Part shown: positions 38,501-44,718 of the stretch, piece after piece
Position numbering within the stretch: the first letter of the stretch is position 1
Layout: every line of letters begins with the position of its first letter
DNA from: Akkermansia muciniphila
GTDB lineage: Bacteria; Verrucomicrobiota; Verrucomicrobiia; Verrucomicrobiales; Akkermansiaceae
Direction: 5' to 3'
NCBI GenBank assembly: GCA_945883695.1
Contig: CAMCYK010000014.1
Span: 1-50,226 of the forward strand
Length of the DNA stretch: 50,226 nucleotides
The notes under the pieces: model-generated
What the model saw: the letters and a program-made list of their open reading frames with translations, nothing else
Told to the model about the DNA's origin: nothing
The model's database searches: none
Made by a program: the position numbers and the translations under genes

Positions 38501-39994
38501 GGCGTTGGCCGCCTTGGTGAGTCCGCCGAGCTTCTGGTCGTGACCGTTGAGATCGAAAACCGTGGCACCGGAGCCGGACAGGGAAAGCAGCGCGTCCGGG
38601 GCGATGCCCTGGTCGGCGGCCAGCCGCAGGGTGCCTTGCAGGGCATTCAGCTGGGGGTAGATGCCGCCGCCACCGAGTTCCACCGTGCCGATCCCCATCT
38701 GCGGGATGATGCTGTTCTGGGAGATGATCGGTCCCATGATCCTCAGGACCGAGGCCGAACCGCCTTCGGAGCCGAAATGCCCGCCGTTGCCGACGGCGGC
38801 CGAGACCGTCACCTCGCCGTTGACCGTCGCCACCGACGGGGTGACGAGGTCGCCGGCATAGCTGAACAGCGCGCCCCTTGAGTCGGTCTGCGCTGTCGAA
38901 TCCAGGATGATGCTGTTTCCGATCGTGATGTTGGTGCCGAGCTGGAGCCGGGTGACCCGCGCCGCGGTCCCGTTGCCGGTCACGTAGATGCTGCCGCTGC
39001 CGAACGCGGTGTTCGAGTCGCCGATGACGATGGCACCGCGGATGTCGGCGCCGCCGGTGAAGGAGTTGGTGCCGCTGACGCGGATCGTGGAGTTCGCGGA
39101 GGTGCTGAGGTTGGCGAGTTCAAGGGAACGCCCCGGCGTCGATTCGCCGATGTTGCCGGTCAGGGTGCCGGTGCTGCCTTGGGCGGTGATGCGGGTGTCG
39201 CCGGCGAGGGTGATGCTGCCGGTCACCGAGGCCCCGCTCTGGATCCGCAGCGCACCGAGTTGTCCGGCGGTTTCGGTGATGCCGATACCGTTCAGCGTGA
39301 AGTTGTTGGGATAGATTCCGGAGGCCACCGTCAGATAGGCCTGGCCGCCGTCGGCGACCGTCACCGGTCCCGTGCCGAAGGCCCCGGCGCTGCTGGCACC
39401 GACGCGGCCCGCGTTGATCGTCAGGCCGCCGTCGAAGGTGTTGTTGCCGGCCAGGGTGATGATCGAGGGACCGTTCTTGGTGATCGAGAACGAGCCGGCG
39501 CCATCGTCGATGATGCCGTTGAGACTGAGTGCGGCGGCCGTGGTGAAGATCTGCTGGGCGTCGATCACCAGGTTGTCGTTGAGCAGAATCCCTGCGCTGA
39601 TCACGTTGGCGCCGAGGCTGGCGGTGACGGGCAGGCTGATCGTGGCGTCGGCCGTGCCGGTCTGGTCGAGGACGAGACGCCCGACGGGCGAGCCGGCAGA
39701 GATCGTGTAGGCGAAGTAGGCTGCAGCCGGGTCGCCGATCGTGAGGTTGCCCACGGTGCGGTCGGCATTCAGCGTGATGATGCGGGCGGCGGTGAGATTG
39801 AAGTCGAAGTTGGCGGTGTCACCGGCCGCGTCCGGGATGCCGGCCGACCAGCTGGTCGCGCTGTCCCAGCCGAGGTTGGCGGCGGTGGTGCCGTTATACG
39901 TCCAGTTGCTGACGGTCTGGCTGTGAGAATGGCCTGCCAGTACGCACGAAGCGGCGGCGACGACAAAAGGAATGAAGGATTGGCTGTGGTTCAC
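35525..39994 (-). CDS. Giant secreted autotransporter-associated beta-strand-repeat protein (second)
   Basis: 1489 residues from a GTG start at 39994, chosen because NHSQSFIPFVVAAASCVLAG forms a signal peptide and no ATG lies between it and an unrelated upstream stretch; the frame itself is open to 40252. The body is a beta-helix of repeats such as SFSITKNGPSIITLAGNNTF, LSVVKSGAGILTLSGGSTTF and TLIKAGEGRVLLSGASASFS, each matching the autotransporter-associated strand repeat. The C terminus has a Ca-loop-like SPDADFDKDGLPNGIEFVIE and ends RFARLKVEIPFTP, like the end of the 20584-24297 protein. No barrel domain is seen. It faces a GntR/LacI-type regulator. Surface or secreted; ligand unknown. 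Confidence 0.85.
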   Translation of the reverse strand: MNHSQSFIPFVVAAASCVLAGHSHSQTVSNWTYNGTTAANLGWDSATSWSAGIPDAAGDTANFDFNLTAARIITLNADRTVGNLTIGDPAAAYFAYTISAGSPVGRLVLDQTGTADATISLPVTASLGANVISAGILLNDNLVIDAQQIFTTAAALSLNGIIDDGAGSFSITKNGPSIITLAGNNTFDGGLTINAGRVGASSAGAFGTGPVTVADGGQAYLTVASGIYPNNFTLNGIGITETAGQLGALRIQSGASVTGSITLAGDTRITAQGSTGTLTGNIGESTPGRSLELANLSTSANSTIRVSGTNSFTGGADIRGAIVIGDSNTAFGSGSIYVTGNGTAARVTRLQLGTNITIGNSIILDSTAQTDSRGALFSYAGDLVTPSVATVNGEVTVSAAVGNGGHFGSEGGSASVLRIMGPIISQNSIIPQMGIGTVELGGGGIYPQLNALQGTLRLAADQGIAPDALLSLSGSGATVFDLNGHDQKLGGLTKAANAAAVANLGATPSLLTLALPEDSAYAGTFDAGTAALSVVKSGAGILTLSGGSTTFDGSMQVNEGGLNLTGTFGGATSSAAFSSGTVLRGEGVFGGALNLGSATIDVNGATPAGLLAGGNLSASTVSVKLTGLPATSAPIAVLGYGGSFGGSPANFTLVNSGSYRTPSFSTGAGAVTLTLGAPVTLIWTGAGGNSNWDLNTTANWQDPSTTPGNFFIADHAAFGDAPAGDQVITLPADVLATDLRFTNSLRSYTFTGSGILAASTLAKSGTGTVTFANPLDITGSISHNGGTLRFAPGTAATTTLSAPLSGTGTLIKAGEGRVLLSGASASFSGPVVISSGELGAGHADALGTGTLEFGDAATLPGDTCTLTVGDAVTITGKSATITPQAANAKIGTLGGSIANASILKLGTGTLKIGHRDTLGSAVNALSGTSSVVVVQGTLGFDSRTPLSATSTVTLGTASTGTAPTVIEVPPATAADQSVWGAAVVLSPDAPASPATINFPGKAGDGGSPNFGGTIALNGRDLIIGNTSHLDPGVTARLYNLSSLISGQGNVRVRTGTNPDGTLNPVARARIMNTANTWSGDLFVETGMVQIGNGNVGNAYNAIPNTAVVHLSAGTRIGMGSSGDTFAGLSGGAAAGVLPPAQLNPNVSGSGTSRITLAGPGDHVFGGTLDNESGSTTRILALTKSGPGTQTLDGDCTFTGSTLLTGGTLTINGSYASAITMSAGTGLQGTPASTAALTATAAGAVLSPGNSTGAMSFASANLSTGGVLEIEINDSSTPRSDSIHTTGVLNVTGTTLNLVLSGTPAAPAYVIASYGTLTGTFGTVNGLPPGYKLAYDYNNGTGGNHIALVTVTADPYASWLAAYPSITGADRSPDADFDKDGLPNGIEFVIESNPTIATSTGLPSGTVSGGNFLFSFKRGDASKAFTVTVESGTTLALWPVQTVIPTTAVAGPPVTVVENGAAADDVTVALPTAGNPKRFARLKVEIPFTP

Positions 39995-40299
39995 GGGAGT
40001 CGGTGGCGGCGTTTTGATTGACTGACTGAATCCTTGGGTCCTCCGATACGAAGCTGCCGGGGAGAGGGGACAAGCGGAAAGTATTCCGGGAAGGCGGATC
40101 CAACTGCTTGGGGAGGGCGATGACGGTGGGTGCGCCGGGCGATGCCTTCGCCGCAAGTGCAAGGGTTCCCGGTGAATTCGCGGGCACCTGCTGAGCATCG
40201 GAGATGTACAGTTTTTATGCCCCGGAGTTTGGCGCTGTTCGGCGGCCCGCACCGCAGAATCCTTTCGACAGCAACGGTGCCTGCCCGCTACACAGCGAC
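39995..40299. promoter_or_regulatory. Divergent promoter region with CGGAA-AGTA-TTCCG palindrome
   Basis: 305 bp between the second giant repeat protein and a GntR/LacI-type regulator. No separate gene is supported. The perfect 5-bp-arm palindrome CGGAAAGTATTCCG at 40075-40088 is the clearest operator candidate, 81 bp upstream of the GTG start of the repeat protein. Confidence 0.4.
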
Positions 40300-41397
40300 A
40301 TGGATCCGGTGCTTCGAAGCTCGATGGTGGACCGCACGGAGACGGCGCTGATGGCGGGCATTCGGAAGGGTGTCTGGAACGACACGTTGCCCGGCGTTCG
40401 AATCCTCTGCCGGACCTTCAAGGTCAGCCCGCCGACCTTGCAGGCGGCGACCGGCCGGCTGCTGACGGCGGGAGTCCTGCTCTCCGACGGGCCCCGCCGC
40501 CGGCTCCGGATTTCCAAGTCGTGGAGCCGGGAAAAAAAGCCGGACGCCCTCGCCGGCCGGGAACGGCGAAGGGTTCTCTTCCTTTCCGGCGATCCGCTTT
40601 CCGACATGCCTCATTCGCGGCTCGAGGTCTTCTCCGGTTTCCGGCTGGAATGCCCCGACTGGGACGTGCGGCTGCAAAGCCTGTCGTTCGAAGACGCGAA
40701 GGTGCCGCGCCGCCAGTGGGACCAGCTGATCCGGACTGAGGAACCGGACGCGCTGGTGATCTTCAACGGCACTCCGGTCATCGGCCGCTGGGCCGCGAAG
40801 CGCAAGCTGAAGACGGTCTTCATCGGCGGGGATTCCGGCGGCCTGCCCGTCCCGACCATCGGCATGATGGCCCGCGGGCTGATCCGCGATGCCATCGACG
40901 AGTTTGCCCGGCATGGTCACCGGCATATCTGCATGCCCGTGATCGGTGTCTTCCCGCGGCTACAGGAGGGGCTTGGCAAGACGATGGCGGAGGAAATGGA
41001 GCGGGCGGGCCTGCCGTTCGATGTCTCATGGAACATGCCGACCTCGACCCAGCACGACCCGGACGTGCTGCTCAACATTCTGACCCGGGTGTTCAAGGTG
41101 CGGATTCCAACCGCCGTGATCGCGATGACGTGGTCGGACTTCGTCACCATCCAATCGTTCCTGAACACCCGTCGCCTCGCCATTCCGGACGATGTCTCGG
41201 TGCTGGTGCTTTCGACGAGTTCCGCCCTCCGCTGGGTGCGTCCGCAACTGACGCATTTCACCCACGGGGTTGGCCGGGTCGCCCGGACCGTGCGGGACTG
41301 GATCGACAAGGGCGTCCCCGCCGATTGCACGCCCATCGCCCTGACGGTGCAGATCGTCCGCGGGGGAAGTGTCGGCCCTCCGCGACCGGGGTCGTAG
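40300..41397 (+). CDS. GntR-HTH transcriptional regulator with LacI-type effector domain
   Basis: 365 residues. The N-terminal winged helix (about 9-75) reads TETALMAGIRKGVWNDTLPG then SPPTLQAATGRLLTAGVL, matching the GntR fold. From about 85 to the end is a LacI/GalR-type periplasmic-binding fold: RRVLFLSGDPLSDM, DALVIFNGTPVIGRWAAKRK, VFIGGDSGGLPVPTIGMM, FARHGHRHICMPVI, and IPDDVSVLVLS near the end. It should bind a small, sugar-like effector and control the divergent giant repeat protein. I chose the ATG at 40300 because the region upstream (to 40204) lacks domain homology. The pairing mirrors the XylR-like gene at 24430. Confidence 0.8.
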   Translation: MDPVLRSSMVDRTETALMAGIRKGVWNDTLPGVRILCRTFKVSPPTLQAATGRLLTAGVLLSDGPRRRLRISKSWSREKKPDALAGRERRRVLFLSGDPLSDMPHSRLEVFSGFRLECPDWDVRLQSLSFEDAKVPRRQWDQLIRTEEPDALVIFNGTPVIGRWAAKRKLKTVFIGGDSGGLPVPTIGMMARGLIRDAIDEFARHGHRHICMPVIGVFPRLQEGLGKTMAEEMERAGLPFDVSWNMPTSTQHDPDVLLNILTRVFKVRIPTAVIAMTWSDFVTIQSFLNTRRLAIPDDVSVLVLSTSSALRWVRPQLTHFTHGVGRVARTVRDWIDKGVPADCTPIALTVQIVRGGSVGPPRPGS

Positions 41398-41456
41398 CGG
41401 GAGCCGTCACTTGACGGGGCCTTGTCAGCCGTTCCGGTTGGCGGATCGGAGGGGTC

Positions 41457-41546
41457 CTTGGCATTGTAGGCGAGCACGAAGTCGGCGGCGGCTTGCTGGA
41501 GGCCGGCGATTTCGGGGGACGGTTCCTCCTAGGCCAGCAGGCCGGA
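41457..41546 (-). pseudogene. Decayed N-terminal copy of the SnoaL-like gene
   Basis: Minus-strand translation reads SGLLA, stop, EEPSPEIAGLQQAAADFVLA then YNAKDP, against SGLRAQDEPSPEIAGLQQAA DFVLAYNAKDP in the intact 28870-29787 protein. The CAG codon after the signal peptide has become TAG and the match stops after NAKDP. It begins 6 bp past the stop of the 41553 sulfatase. This shows that a SnoaL-like gene once followed that sulfatase. Confidence 0.8.
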
Positions 41547-41552
41547 CCACCG

Positions 41553-43895
41553 TCACTTCAAGGAGACCTTCACCGTGCCGATGCGGCCGTCGAATTTGAA
41601 GGGTCGGCGCTCGTAGTAGTCGCGGGAGACGGTGGAGCCGAGGTCGCGGCCGACGTCGAAGCTCTCGCTGGCGGTGAAGGCGGCGGGCACGGTCATCTTC
41701 ACCGCGGTGCGGGCGACTTCCTTGCCATCCACGGTGAGGATGATGTCGGCGGGCGCGCCGGGCTTCGGGGCCTTGAGCCGGGTCTCGACGACGATGACGT
41801 GCTTGCCGGGCGCGATCTTCTCCGCCGATTTCGCGATCGAGCGGTCGATGATCATGAGGTTGTACTCGAAGACGAGGTGGCCCTTTTCCATGTAGCAGGC
41901 GAGGCCGCCGCCCGCGCCGCCCATGGCGTACAGCACGCCGCTGGCGTCGGGGCCGGTCTCGACGTCGAGGGTGACGGTATTGTTGCTGTTGCCCAGGGCG
42001 GGCGCGGTGAACTCCGGCATGCGGTTGGTCGTGTCGTCGAAAGTCCAGCTCGTGTAGGGCGTTTTGATCCGGTCCTCGGGTCGGAGCCGCAGCCAGATGC
42101 CGGCACCGATGGGGAAAGCTTTGTTTTCCTCTGCCTGTTGGAGGAACAACTTCTTCATTTCCTCGAGCTTCTCCGGCATCTCCTTGGCGAGATCGTGCAT
42201 CTGGGAGAAGTCCTTGGTGAGGTCGTAGAGTTCCCACACGGCCTTGCTGGAGTCCCATTCGGCGAGGCCCGGCTGGGCGTTGAGCCAGGGCGACAAGGGG
42301 CCGAAGGTGCAGGCGTACCAGCCGTCCTGATAGATGCCGTCGCTGCCGTTGTTGTCGAAGTACTGGACCTGCTTGTTTTCCGCGGCCTTCGGGTCGGTGA
42401 AGGAGGCGGCCATGCTGACGCCGTCGACGGGATCCTGCGGGAAGCCGTTCACTTCCCGCGGGGTCTTGATGCCAATGACGTCGTAGAGCGTCGGGGCGAT
42501 GTCGTTGACGTGGTAGAACTGCGAGCGCGGGGTTTTGTCGGGCTTGATTTTCTTCGGCCACGACACGACCAGCGGGTTGCGGGTGCCGCCGAAGTGGGAG
42601 GCGACGAGCTTGGTGTGGCGGAACGGGGTGTTGCCCGCCCAGGCCCAGCCCGAGTGCTTGATGTTGTCGGTCAGCGGGCCGCCGAGCGCCTTGAGGCCGC
42701 CGAGTTCGTCGAGGGCCTTGATCTGCTGGGCGATGGTGTTGGGGATCTGGTTCTGGGCGAGCAGTTCGCTGATCGAGCCGTTCTGGCCTTCGGCGGAGCA
42801 GCCGTTGTCGCCCCAGAGGTAGAGGATGATCGTGTTGTCGCGCTGGCCGCTCTGATCGAGGAAATCCACCAGCTTGCCGACCTGGGCGTCGGTGTGTTCG
42901 CAGAAGCCGGCGTAGAGTTCCATCAGGCGGATCTGGAAGGCGCGCTCGGCTTCGGGGATGTCGCTCCAAGCGGTCATCGTGGGGTCGCGAGGCGTGAGTT
43001 CGGTGCCGGCGGGGATCCAGCCGAGCGACTTCTGACGGGCGAAGATTTCCTCGCGCAGCTGGTCCCAGCCTTGGTCGAACTTGCCTTTGTATTTGTCCGC
43101 CCAAGTCGAGGTGACGTGGTGGGGACCGTGGACGCCGCCGGGGGCCCAGTACATCAGGAAGGGCTTGTCGGGGGAAAAGGCGCGGTGCTTTTTCAGCCAG
43201 GAGATGCCCTTGTCGGCCATGTCCTCGGTGAGGTGATAGGTCTCGTCGTGCGGTGGCTCGATCGCGGTCGTATTCTCGATGAGGCGCGGCTCCCATTGCG
43301 AGGTCTCCCCGGCGAGAAAGCCGTAGAAGTGCTCGAAGCCGTAGCCGGTGGGCCAGTACGTGAAGGGTCCCATCGCGGTGGTCTGGTCGGCCGGCGTGTT
43401 GTGCCACTTGCCGAAAGCGGAAGTCTTATATCCGTAGTTTTTCAGCACCTCGGCGACGGTCGCGGAGGTCTTCGGCATCACGCCGGTGTAGCCATCCCAA
43501 TCGACCGCTCGCTCGGCGATGGTGCCGCTGCCGACGCGCTGGTGGTTGCGGCCGGTGAGAAGTGCGGCCCGGGTCGGCGAGCAGATGGAGGTGGTGTGGA
43601 AGCGGTTGTAGGCGATGCCCTCGTCGCGGAGCCGGGTCAGCGTCGGCGTGTGGGCGAATCCGCCGAAGGTATCCGGCACGCCGAAGCCCGCGTCGTCGAT
43701 CAGCACGATGAGCACGTTCGGCGCGCCTTTCGGCAGGCGCTCCGGTTCGACGCGGCGCCGGTGGGTGGACTCCTGCAAGGTCGGCCCTGCCTTGCTGGCG
43801 GAGGGTGCGGGCGGGAACGGCAGCACGGAGCCGTCGTCGGGCGTCGCGGCGGCGAGGGGCAGTTGGAGGATGAGGAGGGACAAAATGGTTCTCAT
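41553..43895 (-). CDS. Secreted long arylsulfatase with C-terminal beta domain
   Basis: 780 residues; signal peptide ending near LAAA/TP (17-18). The sulfatase domain starts at APNVLIVLIDDAGFG (Asp67-Asp68) and carries the classical CSPTR signature with formylglycine precursor Cys105, followed by LLTGRNHQRVGSG, and AFGKWHNTP with the active-site Lys/His. This resembles the S1_4-type bacterial arylsulfatases. After the catalytic part (to about 600) an additional beta-sandwich-like domain runs to the end (TNRMPEFTAPALG; ILTVDGKEVARTAV; RRPFKFDGRIGTVKVSL). It is paralogous to 44719-47076. The frame is open to 44042, but the ATG at 43895 starts the signal peptide. Substrate unknown. Confidence 0.9.
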   Translation of the reverse strand: MRTILSLLILQLPLAAATPDDGSVLPFPPAPSASKAGPTLQESTHRRRVEPERLPKGAPNVLIVLIDDAGFGVPDTFGGFAHTPTLTRLRDEGIAYNRFHTTSICSPTRAALLTGRNHQRVGSGTIAERAVDWDGYTGVMPKTSATVAEVLKNYGYKTSAFGKWHNTPADQTTAMGPFTYWPTGYGFEHFYGFLAGETSQWEPRLIENTTAIEPPHDETYHLTEDMADKGISWLKKHRAFSPDKPFLMYWAPGGVHGPHHVTSTWADKYKGKFDQGWDQLREEIFARQKSLGWIPAGTELTPRDPTMTAWSDIPEAERAFQIRLMELYAGFCEHTDAQVGKLVDFLDQSGQRDNTIILYLWGDNGCSAEGQNGSISELLAQNQIPNTIAQQIKALDELGGLKALGGPLTDNIKHSGWAWAGNTPFRHTKLVASHFGGTRNPLVVSWPKKIKPDKTPRSQFYHVNDIAPTLYDVIGIKTPREVNGFPQDPVDGVSMAASFTDPKAAENKQVQYFDNNGSDGIYQDGWYACTFGPLSPWLNAQPGLAEWDSSKAVWELYDLTKDFSQMHDLAKEMPEKLEEMKKLFLQQAEENKAFPIGAGIWLRLRPEDRIKTPYTSWTFDDTTNRMPEFTAPALGNSNNTVTLDVETGPDASGVLYAMGGAGGGLACYMEKGHLVFEYNLMIIDRSIAKSAEKIAPGKHVIVVETRLKAPKPGAPADIILTVDGKEVARTAVKMTVPAAFTASESFDVGRDLGSTVSRDYYERRPFKFDGRIGTVKVSLK

Positions 43896-43912
43896 GGCCT
43901 TGAATGGAGGAA

Positions 43913-44046
43913 GTTTGAACAGGAGGAAAGGGAGGGAACGGAGAGTTTGAATTTGATCCGTTTCGTCCGGTTGGCGGGGTGGCGTTGAAATCGAAGGGAA
44001 TCGATCAGGGATCCTCCGTTTCCTCTGTTTCCTCCTGTTCAAATCC
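43913..44046. repeat. Palindromic repeat pair, GAACAGGAG family, copy 2
   Basis: Forward arm GTTTGAACAGGAGGAAAGGG (43913 onward) and inverted arm CTCTGTTTCCTCCTGTTCAA (ending near 44043) face each other across about 65 nt. The inverted arm overlaps the 3' end of the GxxExxY ORF and encodes its last residues GFEQEETEETEDP. Confidence 0.75.
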
Positions 44047-44450
44047 TTCCGGGGAATTCGCGCCGGGAAGAATCAGCCGGTGGACGCCGGCAGTGAGCTT
44101 CATCTCATTGAAATTGATGAGGAGGCCGACCGGGACGTTCAGAAGTTTCATGTAGCTGAGGAGTTGGGCCTTGTGGATCGGAAGGATTTGTTGCGCGGCT
44201 TTCACTTCCACGAGAACACAACCGTCAACGAGCATGTCGAAGCGGAGCGGCTCTTCGCGGGTGAAGCCTTTGTAGTGGATCTGCACGCTCTTCTGGCTGA
44301 CGCAGTCGAGCTGGCGGAGTTCCAGTTCCTTCAGCAAGCACCACTCGTAGATGGACTCGATGAGTCCCGGGCCTTTGTCGCGGTGGACTTCGATCGCTCC
44401 ACCGATGATGGATTCGGTGAGGGATGAGGCTTTCGGGAAGAGAGGGTCAT
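44005..44450 (-). pseudogene. GxxExxY / PD-(D/E)XK-nuclease-like protein, apparently frameshifted near the start
   Basis: The frame ending at 44005 reads LTESIIGGAIEVHRDKGPGL then IESIYEWCLLKELELRQL, with the name-giving G-L-I-E-S-I-Y motif, followed by RFDMLVDGCVLVEVKAAQQI, a PD-(D/E)XK-type Asp...Glu-Val-Lys core. Family size is about 125-140 residues, so the domain is complete. No start codon lies in frame before LTESII; an ATG at 44450 leads into it only if the CTCTCT at about 44438-44443 is read two bases shorter. A TTG at 44337 would remove the first conserved block. The C-terminal 13 residues come from a palindromic repeat. The gene lies between copies 2 and 3 of that repeat. It may be inactive, slippage-controlled, or mis-assembled. 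Confidence 0.7.
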
Positions 44451-44470
44451 GGTTATTGGGAGAAAAGCCT

Positions 44471-44553
44471 TCTGAACAGGAGGGAACAGAGGAAACGGAG
44501 AGGATCCGGTCGAAATGAATCTCTGTTACCTCCGTTTCCTCCTGTTGAAATCG
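44471..44553. repeat. Palindromic repeat, GAACAGGAG family, copy 3
   Basis: Left arm CTGAACAGGAGGGAACAGAG and right arm TACCTCCGTTTCCTCCTGTT are imperfect inverted copies around about 20 nt. It lies directly upstream of the GxxExxY ORF. Confidence 0.75.
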
Positions 44554-44633
44554 TTGTGGTTTCGAGGAGACCCGACGGTCATGGCTTCGGTGAGACCGGA
44601 GGCTTTGGAGAACAAGGGGTGCATGGGGGATTG

Positions 44634-44717
44634 GATTTTGAACAGGAGGGAACAGAGGAAACGGAGATGGTCAGTTTCAGAAGAATCTCTGTCGCCTCCG
44701 CTATTTCATGTTGAAAT
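44634..44717. repeat. Palindromic repeat, GAACAGGAG family, copy 4
   Basis: Left arm TTTTGAACAGGAGGGAACAG matches copy 3 almost exactly; the right arm (GAATCTCTGTCGCCTCCGCT, then ATTTCATGTTGAAATT) is more decayed and abuts the stop codon of the 44719-47076 sulfatase. The 268-bp gap 44451-44718 consists mainly of copies 3 and 4; I see no gene in it. Confidence 0.7.
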
Positions 44718-44718
44718 T

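Noticed and set aside
40204-40299. Longer N terminus for the GntR/LacI-type regulator
   Set aside because: The added 32 residues have no regulator homology; the winged helix begins just after the ATG at 40300.
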